Assembly: GCA_023846275.1 (NCBI GenBank)
Contig: CM043871.1
Location: forward strand, 26,318,569-26,382,568
Direction of reading: 5' to 3'
DNA: 64,000 nt
Origin: Vanilla planifolia
Taxonomy: Eukaryota; Streptophyta; Magnoliopsida; Asparagales; Orchidaceae
The translations under genes were made by a program, and so were the position numbers. The notes beneath the pieces were generated by a model, which saw only the letters and a list, made by a program, of their open reading frames with translations, made no database searches and was not told where the DNA came from. Shown here piece by piece: positions 50,801 to 63,200 of this stretch (within the stretch, counting starts at the first letter, position 1; every line of letters starts with the position of its first letter).

Positions 50801-53800
50801 GAGCTAGATGTTGCTCCAAGGTTGTATTTAGTGATGACGCGTTATCCAATAGAGAGTTGTCATTGGCTTAACATAAAGGAAAACAAATGTTTACGGATGA
50901 CCTTAGAAGGATTAATAAATACTTAGGCTATTAAGAAGAGCTAAGAGGAGGAGGTTGGATTGAATGAAGCGTTGGATGGCCCATTGTAAATGCCTCTAGT
51001 TAATATTCTTATGAAAGCAAGCATCTCAAGCTTCTCTCCTCTTATTCCAAAGGGTCTCAAATGAGCAGAAGCAACAATTGGAGAAGGGAGGACTTCTGCA
51101 CTAACAAACCCTCAAGAGGGCATCAATAAGGAAGGTGGGATACCTTAGCAAATTGAATTCGCAAAGAAAACTATTGATATTGTAATAGAAATAATGAAAG
51201 AAACTTACATTTCCTCAAACGACATTGGAAAATATTTTATTGTGAATATTCATAAGTTAATAACTAAGAATAGATAGAGACTATAACTTTGAAATTACTT
51301 ACCTAAAAGGATTAAATTAAATCAACATTGTTGGACAATTCAACTTTGTTCACTTATACTAAGTTTTCTATCTTCACGGGGATGCGCATCTCTCAAAAGA
51401 GATGAATTAAACAAGAGAAGCAAGTGAGACATGCATTAGTTAACTTTGTGAGACTAATGAAAAATGGTTTGGAATTTATGCATTCTATGAGCATTATTCT
51501 CCTTCGTCACGATGTGGAATTGATCAAACTTTTGTAATGAGAGAAAGAATAAAGAAGATGGCTAATACACTTGGCCAACCAAGCCTCACCATTGATGAGC
51601 GTAAAGAAATAAAACATATTTTTGTGGGAGATCGAAGGAGAGTTGATAAGGTACAATATTAGAATAAAAGAGGTGATCTCAAGGTAATCCTAAGAGAGTC
51701 GGAAGAAAAATTAAAGCAAAATTTTGCAAAGAAAACACACTTCAACGAAACCTTAACAGATGTCCACAAGGTATTAGCTTGGCTTGAAGGTCACCAGGTA
51801 AGCCTTGAATTGATATTTTCCCTTGTGTAAGTTTTTGAGATAAACTAGTATATCGCTTATCTTGCTAGTTGTTTTATTGGCATAGAAAAAAATGATGAGA
51901 ACAAGAGTACAATGGAAAAAATTGTAGAAGCTTCACATTTTGTATCCAGTAATTTTGAAGTCTTTTCACCCAATGATAGGCAATGCCTGAGATTGAAAGC
52001 ATGACACTAATGAAGGGTTTGACAAAACAAAAGAGGCTCCTATCATATGAAAACATAGATTAGTTCTCTCTAAGATAAGCCTCCCAAATTAGAGAGCAAA
52101 ATATGCTATTTGATAAGCTCTTGAATAACTTTAGAAACAAGCCTAAAAATTATCCAAATATAAATGTACTTGTAATAATTGATTTGCATAGCATGACTTT
52201 AACATTTGAAAGGCATCACTACTTTGTGTTTTTCATTTTTGCATAAATTGCATATAGCTCTCGTAAGATTGCAAAGATGGCAAGTTATGTACTTGTGTTT
52301 ATAAAATTCGGGTCCTCGCATAAGTATGTATAAATGGCAACAGAATAAAAAATAAAGAGGGTAGGTCCTAAAATGTTACATTGAGAAATATAAAATGCAG
52401 TGTAAAATTGTAAGTCTCATAAACAATGTTTTGTACTTCAAAGTTGCATTCACTTCCTAAGTTTGTTTTGGGGAGAAAATTAGATTATGTTTAGACTTGT
52501 TAAAGTTAATAGCCTAATGGATTGCCTCAAAGAGAAATGAATTTGAACCAAGGCATTAGAAACAAATTTATAAAAACTTAACTCAAGGAATTGCCATGAA
52601 GAAAGAACACAAATAAGAGTATTACAATCAAGTTGGTAAGCACTCAATTAGAGGGATTTCTCGATGGAACAAACTAGAACTAGAGCATGAGAACCAACCT
52701 GGCAAGCACTCAAGTAGCAGGATTGCCTCAACGAGGCACGAACTTGAACAAAAGCATTAGAGCCAACCTAGTGGGCACTAGATTTGAGCAATTATATGAG
52801 GAAATAAAAATAAGCTAAAGCATTAAAACCAAGCTAGTGTGCACTCAACTTGAGGCATTGCTTCGAGGAGAACTGAATACAAACCAAAGTATTAAAGCCC
52901 AATCGGCAAGCACTCGACTAGATGATTTCCTCAAGAAGCTTGAACGCCTTCAAGCCAAGGTATGAGCATTGACTCGAAAGATTGCCTAGAGAAGGAAAGA
53001 ACTTAAACTAAAGCATTAGTGTCAATCTCGTGCACACTCAACTTGTTGGATTGTCTCAAGGAGAAATGAACTTGAACGAAGGCATTAGAAACAAATTCTT
53101 AAGAACTTGGCTCAAGGAACTGCCATGAAGAAAGAAAACAAATAAGAATATGAATGTCAAGCTAGTAAGCACAAAACTAGAGGGATTTCCTTAAGGAAAC
53201 AAACTAAAACTAGAGCATAAGAACTAACCTGGCAAGCACTCAATTAGTGGGATTGACTCAAGGAGGAACGAACTCAAATAAGAAAATTAAAGCCAAGTTA
53301 GTGAGCAATAGAGTTGAGGGATTATAAGAGAATGTAAAAACGAGTTAAAGCATTAGAGCCAAGCTAGTGTGCACTCGATTTGATGCATTGCCTCATGCTC
53401 AACTTAACTCAAACCAAAGAATTAAAGCCTAGTGGGTGATTACTCAACTCGGCAATTTCCTCAAGAAACTTGAATTAGAGCATTCAAGCTAGGCTATAAG
53501 CATTGACTTGAAGGATTGCCTTGAGAAGGAAAGAACCTAAACTAGAGCATTGGTGTCAAGCTCATGCACACTCAACTTAATTGATTGCCTTAAGAACGAA
53601 ATAAACTCAAACCAAAGCATTAAAGTCAACCTACTGAATATGGAGATGACAGATAAGATAACCTAGACATATAATACGTTTAGTGATATTTTTATTATTA
53701 TGATAATCCAAGGTCTTAAGAGAGAACTTTCCTTAGCAAAGAGGATCTAGGAATACTTTACACTGAACCTTATGCAATATAAAGACCGTTTTTGGACAAT

Positions 53801-56800
53801 GTTTCACATCATAAAAAATTATGTGCCAACTCCCCTACGTTGTGGGCATATGACATGTATCACTTTCTACATTACACATCACAGACAATCGTTGCTCATC
53901 TGAATGGAATTGGCATGTGAATTCCACTTCAACTTGGTTACATCTTGAGCTATTGTGTCCCACTTGCAAGATGGTAGTTTAAATTTTAGTAACAACTTTG
54001 TTGAAAAGGTTTACATGTTAAATAATTGTTGCCCCTCTTACATGGGACAAACTTAAGTGTTCAAAAATTTCACATCTCAAACCATTCATCAACAAGGCTA
54101 GATTGTGAACCCTACCACATATGAAGAACCTAGTTAGCTAAAGCTCTGAGGTGAACCTCTGTGGATGGGAAATCCATTACATTTTAAATGTAAATTCAAG
54201 GCATAAATTTTCACATCTTGAGAATTAATATAAATAAAAGTTGTTAAAATACGTCTCGAGTACTTTAAGGGTGCATCTAAAAGATTCTTAAGTGATGACC
54301 TAAGTCACTCAAAGTGATACAACTTAAAATGACATCCATGTGATAAAACATGCAAATATGATATGGCTATAAAAAAGTATGAAATGAACAAGCAACTTAT
54401 AATCCAATTTATGTCTCAAGAAAAGGTTAATTGAATATAATGTAAAAAAGTATGAAATTAATGATTAAATTCTAATTCAATCATTCAAAGATTGACGTTT
54501 TGATCTTCAATGACATTAGAAGAAATTTATAGGAATTGCTAAGAGTACCGAACAAAAAAAGCTTGAGTGCAAATCTCAAATGATGCATGGAAAATAAACC
54601 AAGATTTTGTTTGAGAAGGAAATTTTATTCAATTGCAAGAAATGTTTGTGATCTAGGTGAAAGCATAAATTAAAGAATGTTATAGAAATGTTAAAGTAAA
54701 TAGAAAATATATTTCATGGATAAAATATCTTTAGTTGAAGACCACCAATCTATGTGCAAGGTGGCTCCCATCCATCATCTATGACGTATAAGAATTAGAA
54801 CGACAACTGCTTAATGATGCATGGTCCCCAATTGGGAGTGAGTTTGTCAAAACATTATATTGAAAAACCTCCCATTGTTTTATTTTGGGTCCCAAATATT
54901 AAAACTCTTATACAAATGCTTATTTTAATAATTTTCAAATGTTTATTTTGTCTATTTAACCAATTAAGGTCAATTGTCAATCTTTTCTCTTCTAAAAGAT
55001 CCAACTTTATCATTTCAATATCAGCACTATTTTCTAGTAGGACAATTATCGCCCAATGAGTATACATGACAGGTTGGATCCACAAGATAAATGGGATTTC
55101 TTGGCAGCTCATTTACCCCACTTATCCTAAGGTGAGAAATTGAAGTGTATTTAAAATAAAATGGATATCACACAACATAAATTTTGAATCTCCACTACTT
55201 GAAATATATAACTGCATCATCTATCACAACTACAAAATGGATTCTAAAATGACATAATAAAATACTTATCCATAAGAATGGGTGGTAATATGCTTTTCTA
55301 ATGGTTTTTCCTAAATCTACTTCGTAAATAATACATGTGTACCAATATAAATTTTGTATTGTCCCAAGCTATGAGAAAAAGGGCCAACAAAGTTCATTTT
55401 AAAAATTGAGAAAAGGCAATAAGGCAATGATTACTTTCCTAACACAAATTGGTTGTTGAGCAAAAGGTCCATGGATTTGGCACTTTTTGCATTTTCTTAC
55501 AAATAGAGTTATATCCTTTTGTAAGGTTAATTAGAAGAAACATTGATGTACTATTTTCAATGCTAGACTTAAAGAACAATTTCTTGGTTCCTTCGGTAGA
55601 TTTATTTGATGATATCCAACAAAGGTTGACGTAAGATCTTCTATAAAGTTTCCCTCGATCCAAATGTAAAGATTTATTTGGTTTTTTATTCTTTTAGCAT
55701 CTAATCGACAACTTGGTAGAATTCTAGATTAAAGGCGAGGCTAGGAACAACCATATAGAATGGTGGCCTCTCAATAAGCAATATTCAAAGCTCTACAAAC
55801 TCTATACTAGGCTTTCCAAGGATTTTTATATTGCCCAAGGGATTCATGGGCTTCGCTAAAACATGAACTTTGTAATTTTGCTCTCAATGAATCTAAAAGA
55901 TTTCAATATGATCAAACTTTTGCATCAAATTCAAGAATAGTTTTCAATAACCTTAAAGGATTAAATTTTCATCTAAGCTTATTATAATTATTAGTTGGGA
56001 GTCATTGTGGACCTTGATTTCTATATATTTGAGCCCAAGGGTGAACATAAGTACACCATCCAGAGATAAACATTTCATGTTTAGCTTGCACGTTGGTTAT
56101 AGATAATACAAATTTGTTTGCTACTTAAAATATGATTTATTCAATTCTAATCATTTTGATTTGTAAAACGGACATTTATGATTTATGGTAGAATTATTCA
56201 TTTCTAATTGCTACTTGATTCCACCATCTTATTCTTATGCCTCTTTGCAAAAACTTTTGTTACAAACTTTAGAAAAAATCATCAACACAAAATATTTCGC
56301 ATGTCGTTCAAGTTCTAGTATCAAACTTCTTCCTCTTTAGCTCATTTAAACCTTAACCCATTCCATTCACTCAAAACAACTAAACTAAATAACAAAAATC
56401 TTTAACATGCCATTTCAAGTGCCAAATTCATAATCCTTTTTTTCTTTTATTACATCATAATGCCCCTCTTATCATAAGGCAAATTTTCACTCACTCCAAA
56501 ACATATTAAGTATGATACCAAAAAAATGGATCATTTCAAATTGTCAGATGATCAATACGTGAATACCCATACAAAGCTGATTCAAAAGGGACCAATGAAA
56601 AGCCCCAATTGGGCACAAACAACAAGGACTCAAATAAGTCAGAACAACAATGGAAAGAAAAATAATTAGAAAGCTTTACAATAGTAAACATACAACCCAA
56701 CATATAACCTTTATTAAGTTATCACACAATTTGTATGTATCTAAATTTGAAACAATGTTAGTAAATGAGCGAAATGAGAAAAGATGAAGCACTTAAAATT

Positions 56801-57479
56801 TTCTTTTTAAGAGTTTTATTGCAATCTTAATGTCAAAATGCAAAGGTGGACCAAAAGTAGGCCGATGAAACTCGACACCTCTTTTAATCAATGTATGAAA
56901 TTGCATTAATTCTTTCTAAATGTTTTAAGGGTGTATTTATGCTGGACAATACTTAAAAAGCTTCTTAAAACAACCCAACGATTGTCCAATGACTAATTTT
57001 TTCCGAGTAGATTAACTAGCCATTGTGTGATTTTTTGCTTCCATTTCTCAGGTTCAGTTCATTCAATGGAAACCATTTTTCCTCTCTATTTTAGCATTTT
57101 TAGAACAAATCAAACATGGGGCAGAAAAGTTGTATATGAAAAAGGAAAAAACAAACAAACACTGGGAAGGAAATAGTACTAATTAAGATGTCAAAGCAAG
57201 ACAAAGATTATTCAGCTAAGCAACCTCGCTACTAAGAAAAGCTCTAATCAACTTCTGAACGTACTCCACCACAGACTTCCTTTTCTGCTCGGACACCATT
57301 GTAGGCTGAATAAGCCGTATAACCTTCAACGTAGCCTGCTCTGCCTCCCGCCAGACACTAGCCCCAATTGCCGACGGATCAGGGTTCATAGTATGCGACG
57401 GCGGTGAGTTATTGGACGCCACCGCGGTGGCAATACATTTGGGCTGATGCAGCCACTCCTGTAGGTCTCCCATCATCAT
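41802..57479 (-). CDS. PAP/OAS1-type nucleotidyltransferase (TRF-like), 783 aa
   Basis: Eight exons: 57479-57225, 45875-45690, 44224-44132, 43987-43805, 43731-43629, 43497-43309, 43228-42219 and 42134-41802. Every junction is GT-AG and in phase; the 2352-nt frame ends in TAA. The catalytic core is clear: residues 87-106 include FPFGSVPLKTYLPDGDIDLT, with the GS motif (90-91) and the metal-binding pair Asp102/Asp104. A third carboxylate is likely Asp161 in VVDISFNQ. The PAP/OAS1 substrate-binding region follows (VILIKAWCYYESRILGAHHG, about 193-212). After it come NFYRIRSAFTYGAKKLG, a long low-complexity Ser-rich section (about 330-640) and a tail with LEFGSLG typical of this plant family. Relatives add nucleotides to RNA 3' ends, but substrate and location of this plant clade are not established. 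The first intron is 11.35 kb and full of retrotransposon remains. The start is the first of three tandem ATGs. Confidence 0.9.
43270..43296 (-). repeat. (AAG)n microsatellite in nucleotidyltransferase intron 6
   Basis: Seven or eight AAG triplets on the plus strand (CTT in gene sense) lie within the 80-nt intron 43229-43308, close to its 5' side. Length change here could affect such a short intron. Confidence 0.85.
45876..50029 (-). other. Nucleotidyltransferase intron 1, 5'-distal part
   Basis: AT-rich sequence next to exon 2 in the 11.35-kb intron. From about 47.5 kb rightward the texture changes to sequence with scattered short plus-strand open frames (for example 48.29-48.49 kb) that look like decayed retroelement coding DNA. 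No domain could be named. Confidence 0.4.
50030..51800 (+). mobile_element. Possible retroelement open-frame remnant
   Basis: At 50110-50430 there is a 106-codon plus-strand frame with FAHIFNNFRIKPTQLSLNG and VYCFNRVLASHELDH-like content (the first residue of the latter reads I). This resembles the gag-side N-terminal open frames of some plant Ty3/gypsy elements only in general style. Further fragments to about 51.7 kb are interrupted. Class and borders are uncertain. Confidence 0.3.
52521..53640. repeat. Satellite array with higher-order structure
   Basis: About 17 tandem monomers of about 66 bp (range roughly 56-70). A typical monomer reads ATTGCCTCAAGGAG, GAACTTGAACCAAAGCATTAG, AGCCAAGCTAGTGAGCACTC and AACTTGAGG in order. 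Adjacent monomers differ a lot, but monomer n closely matches monomer n+8: the first (52521) pairs with the ninth (53050), the second with the tenth, and so on through the eighth and sixteenth. This gives a higher-order unit of about 529 bp present twice, so a block of eight diverged monomers was duplicated as a whole. It is noncoding on both strands and lies inside nucleotidyltransferase intron 1, on the 3' side of gypsy integrase remains. Confidence 0.85.
55260..56080 (-). mobile_element. Ty3/gypsy RNase H-integrase relic
   Basis: Minus-strand reading with frameshifts gives, in order, an RNase H-like block near 56.0 kb (LKYIEIKVHNDSQLII, usual form LEVHGDSQLVV) and the integrase zinc-finger region at about 55.44-55.53 kb (LQKDITLFVRKCKKCQIHG, followed by PFAQQP). 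A decayed NFVGPF segment follows near 55.39 kb, where functional copies have the start of the integrase core. The CKKC pair and FVRKC-KCQ phrase are diagnostic of Ty3/gypsy integrases, and the block fits the Athila/Tat side of the family. Stops interrupt it, so it is dead. It lies in the same orientation as the host gene, in intron 1. Reverse transcriptase should lie at higher coordinates (56.1-57.2 kb), but I could not recognise it there. Confidence 0.68.
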
Positions 57480-60251
57480 CGAACGCGGGACAGGATGCGA
57501 ATCAAGGTCCCTAGCTTCCTAGAAAGACCGCTACCGGAGACGATTCTAAAGAAAACGGCTAAAACTAGGACTATTTAGAGGGGAGAAGTCGGGAAGTGGC
57601 GCGATGGAGATCTATGCGACGTCCCCCACCGGAAGAGAAGGTTCGGCCCCCCTTCCTTCTGTTATTCCTACGAAACCCCTACGGAAGAGAGAGAATGACC
57701 TCCTCCCCTTTCGTCGTTCCTGGAATTTGGTCGGGAGAGTGAAGAGAGAGAGAGAGACAGAAAGCGAGGAAAGAGGGGGACGAAGAGGGTAAATATTTCT
57801 CGCTCTAAACTTTCTTTTAATTTTGAGCTTTAATTGAAATCAGGTTTAGAATTTGAGCATTAAAGTGGTGGATTTCATGTTGACAAAAACAGTTAATTTT
57901 GTTTGAATTTTTTAATATAATGACTGATTTTGAAAAAAAAAATAGAACAAAAATTTATAAAAATAAAATTGTATGCAAGTAAAAGAAAATACAGCTTCTA
58001 CAAAAAATCCTTTTAAAACAAAATAAAAAATAATTTTTTAAAAGGAAGTTTGATAGTTTAATTGATGGATTAAGCTTTAAAAATACTTTTATTTAATCTT
58101 AAAAATAGTTACAATTTACCAAATAATTTTAATGATTGTTTGTTTTTTCCTTTTATAAAATATTTTTTAAAATATAGTTTTAGAATTTAAAAACCTTTTT
58201 TATGTTAAAATTTTTCACTAAATAATATCATTTAAAATGAATATAATTGAGCCATTTTAATGGTCTAAGAGATTTTTGTGCAATTGGATGATAATATTGA
58301 GTAAACATAGTTTGAATAAAAGATTATTTTTTATCAAAGTATTACAACATATTTCATCTTTCATCAAAAAAACTATAATGCATATAATTATATTTATGAG
58401 TTTGTTATTATTATTATTGTTTATAATAATTGTAATTGTATGAGATTCTTAAGTAAATAAACATACATTTATATATTTAAAAATACAAAATATATATTAT
58501 ATTTAAAATAATAAAAAAAATTATTTTTAGATGTTTATCTAATTAAATTTCAAATTTTCATATGTGTGACATCAAAACATCTCACATTACAAATCATATT
58601 TAAAAACATTATTTCTCTATCTTCATATATAAGTAAGACAAAATATTGAATCTTAACTAAAAGAATTTGGTTCATATTATGATAAAAGGGCACATCAAGT
58701 TCCAACTCCATGACAAGTCGAGATGTATTAAATTTGAAAACGTTCCTACAAGATTGGTGAAGCAACATCAAGGTGTAACACTAAAATAATCATAGGTTAT
58801 GATGAGATATATAATTCATACATCTTTGTAATGGATTTTGGCATTGTAATTATGATTTAGCCAATTTTAGACGTAGCAAAATACAATATTTTCATGCCCA
58901 TTACCAAAGAACTATCCTTAGCATCTTCTCTAAGTATTCTCTTGCATTTTTTACAAGCTAGAGAGGGTAATATTTAAGTTAGAATTATAAATAAACTAAG
59001 GCTCGTCATTTTTCTCTTTTTAATAGGAAAGAGATAATGAATTTAAGTAGCTCCAAAATAAGGTTTGAGAGTTATTTTTTTTTATTTTTTCTAGCCTTAA
59101 AATTAACAAGAGAAGGGAGCGAACATCAATTGATATATTAAAAGAAAAATCATTGGACAAGAAAAAACTCTCATGCATGGCTTTAAGATGAAAGGAGAAA
59201 CAATAATAGGAAAATATGATTTATAAAGGAAATCATAGCATTGCAACTCTTAGTTATATCACATAAGGGTTTGAAATAAAAATGCATTTACAAGATAATT
59301 ATGGTATCGCATGTAGATTATATATGCATTTGACCTTTATAATCAACATAAAAAAATATTTAAAAAAGTATCATTCTATTTCATATTTATACGAATGTTG
59401 TCGCTCATCTTCTTCTCGTCAAGCTCGATGTCACATCATATTCTTTTCTTTTTTTTACTTTCCCTTTTATTTTTAAGACTATCCCTTTTTATATAAATAA
59501 AATAATTAGAAATATCATCTTTTGAAAATCATAGAGAAAACAATATAAACTTTTATATTTAAAAATTTATAATAAAAGGAATATTTGAAAATGTGATGCA
59601 TTCCTTTAAATATGAGTTCTCATATTAAATATGACTAATATAAATTCATATCATTGAAATATAAATCAAGTTGACACAATGGTTTAAAAATTATAAAAGA
59701 AACATAAACAACTACTAAGACAAATAATTCATTAGTCATGTGTTATCTATCATTTTTTATCTGAAATAAAATAGGTTGAATCAATCATAACTTAATGATA
59801 AAAAACTGTACTATAAATGTAAAGAAATATCAATTAATGCAATAACTAAATATTTTGACATTAAATTACGTTTACACATATCTATAATTATTATACTTTT
59901 TATTTTATCATATTATAAAACAAACTAATGACTATTTATTCTTTTATACATTACATTCCAACTTAACCAAGCTAAAAAAATGATTTTCCAAATATAGTCC
60001 AAACTTAAAATAAAAAAAAAAGGCAAATCTTTATTATATAAAGTCTACAAAATTCAACATTCTTCAAGAATGTAGTTTAAACTTGAGCTGATTCATTGGA
60101 GATCAGCCATGTGTTCTTAAGAACAAAAATCCTCGGCTATAGAAAAGACTTGGTGAAACAAAGGAGAACAATTATCTGAAACATGAGTTGTAAGGAATCC
60201 AGAGAAGAGAAATTGTTGACCTGAGCTGAAATCCAGCAGCGAAGCAAACCC
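57480..60251. other. Nucleotidyltransferase promoter and intergenic DNA
   Basis: 57480-57790 is GC-richer and probably holds the 5' leader and core promoter of the nucleotidyltransferase gene. The remainder to 60251 is extremely AT-rich and includes the UXT 3' untranslated region at the right end. No coding remnant was recognised. Confidence 0.45.
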
Positions 60252-63200
60252 TCACGCCTGCAGATCTTTGTTTGAGCTCCAAACTGGAGCATTTGGAGCG
60301 ACAATGGCACCATTTCCGGCCATGTTTGCTCCCTTTTCCACACCAAGCAGAGGATCAAGCTCGGCTTCCTCGGCCTTTTAAGAGACAAAAATTGAGCGAG
60401 GTACATTTAAATGTTACAAAAGAAACAAGAAAAATATTTAACAAGTTCTAGAGGATAATAGGATCGAAATAATACTTAATACTTCTTGAATGACCTGTTT
60501 AGGTTTTGAATCGGAGATCAAAGGTTCGGACTCATGTAAGCTAAAGATGTGCTCAACAAAGACTTTTGGGTCAAGCTTTCCCTTGTTCTAGAAATTGCTT
60601 TCTCTGATTAAAAGGCATAAGGAGATGATTGTCTTTTGTTTGATTGGCATTAGAAGTCACAGGTTAAGATGCATGGGTATGTCCATTCTTAACATAGGTT
60701 TTATTACTATTTCCCCTTCAAAGAATAATCCCTTTTCTAAAAATGTTTTACATGTTCTTGTCATATCACATTCCTTATGAACATCACACCCTACTAAATA
60801 TAACATCATTTTTGATGTAGAACATCTCAATTCACCACCGAGAAGATAAACTTACGACCTACATCACGGGCTTCAATCATGTTTTATGTATTTTGCATAT
60901 AATTATTTAATGATTTAGATCTTATTTTATATTATTTTTGTTGTTCTTGGAGGTGACATTAAAATCTGCATCGTGGGCTTAAATCATGTTCAATGTATTT
61001 TGTATATAACTAATTAACAAATTAGATTTTATTTTTATATTTTTTTTGTCTAATTATTTTATTATATATGACAATGTCTATTGAGTGTCTTATATCTATT
61101 ATGGGAGGCTATGTCAACTATTAAAAGTTATACAACAGATTCCATTTCTTGAAGATTTTACTTATGGAGCTATATTGCAATTAAATTGGATCGATTTGAT
61201 GCACCCAAAAGCTAAAAGATTGCGGTTTGGATTTTTGGAGGTTGGGGATGACCCATTCAGTACGTTCAAACCCACATAAAGCACTAGGAGGGCACCTAGC
61301 GAGCTCGAGTGCTCACCTATGCATGTGCCCAAGCAAACACCTAGAGGGCCGCTCATGGAATTTTCTAAGTACACAAGTAATAAAAAGAAGAAATTTTGAA
61401 AAAATAATTTGAAATAGTGGACAATGTTCCATCTGAAGGAAAGAAGTAGAGAAAGTGAATTTATGCTATAAATAGTAGGATAGGAAGCAACTTTGGGATC
61501 CTTTGGTTTGTGCAATATTTTCAAGAAAAAAAAAAGTAAAAGTATTTAATTAATATTAAATAATAAATTAAGTTAAATTCAATTAGCTTACTTATGGGAC
61601 AACATTATAATTTCATCCATTAGCTTAAATTAGGTTTCATATATTTTGTACATAATCATCTAACTATTTAAAATTTATTTTTATATTATTTTTTGTTTGA
61701 CAATGATATTGTTGGTGGTAATGTCTACTAATTGTCCTCTACTTATTATGGGCAAAAATGCCCATGATTAGACTGTATAATAGGCTCTATGTCATAAAAA
61801 TAAAAATCTTGTATGTGAAGCTACGTCTTGATGAAATCTAACCAATTTAATGCATCTGAGTCAAGTAATTGGGATTTGGATAGTTGGAGCTCAGGACCAA
61901 CACATTTAACTCAATCCAACCAACACAAAGCACTAGGCACAGGCGAGCCCAAGCACTCACTCAAGCATGAGCCGAAGTGGGCACCCGTGCACACCAAGGT
62001 GGGTCGTTCATGGGATTTTTAAGTACTCAAACAGTGGCATAAGGGAGATTTTGTAAAAAAAGTGAAATCATGGGCAATGTTTTGTGCAAAGGAAAAGAGG
62101 AAGTGGACAAAGTGGTTTGATGCTATAAATAAGAGGATTAAGAGCAATTTTGGAATCGTTTGGCCTATGTAATATTTCTAAAAGAAAAAAAACGTGAGAT
62201 GTTGCTATATTTGGGAGGGAGTTCTCTTAAACACTTTGTTTATAAACTACTTGTTTGATGATAACAAAATCATTCTATTATTTTATTAATATTTTTTAAA
62301 GTATTTCATATCATGTACCTCAAGAATAAATAAGTAAATCAATTTAAAAAAATTGATTTTAGACTTAAAAGATTCATTGACATTATTTAACGTAAATTGT
62401 AACAAACACCTAGGAAACACAAAACTTAAAACATAATTGGAGAAGAGTTTTGCAAAGTCTATTCATTTTGGTACTAGCATATAAAACCTATAATATTATT
62501 CTTAAGACACTAGGGCTATGATGAGGTTAAGAGTTACTATGCTAAAGGTTTCTCAAATTGTTCATTCACTCATAGAATGCCAATTCATAGATTCCCCAAC
62601 CTCTGAACATGGGACTATGGGTTAAGCATATTCTACACCATCTCAAAGGATACATTATTTATGGATTACTGATCCAACAATCCTCCAATATTTAGCTTAG
62701 TTCCCATATAGATGCAAATTGGGCATACTGCTTAGATGATCCTAAGTTCATCAGTAGGTTTGCAAATTTTCCCAAGGGAAACCTCATATATTGGTCATCC
62801 AAGAAGCAACTTGCCATCTCCAGATCTTCTACAGAAGTCGAATAACCTCTTACAGATAAACATTATATTTCAATAACTCACTCTTCCATTTTATGGAATG
62901 ATAATGTCGGCATAACTTAAACTATCGGACAATCCCTTTTTTCATGCAAATGCAAAACATGCAGAGATCGACTTCCACTTTTTCGTGACAAAGTTGCAAA
63001 CAAAGATCTTATAGTAAAATTTATTTCCTAAGAATCCAAATGTTGACACATTCACTAGGGATCTCTCCAAACCACACATTGAGCTTCTAAATTCCAAACT
63101 TCATGTCCATGACAAGGGCATTCATTTGCGTCGTCTCCAGCATTTTGTCTTAATAATTCTTGTAATCAGTTGCAGAATATTTTTTAGGAAGCTTCTCTGT

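Noticed and set aside
52521-53640. CRISPR-like array
   Set aside because: Monomers are contiguous and diverged with no unique spacers; this is a eukaryotic satellite with higher-order structure.
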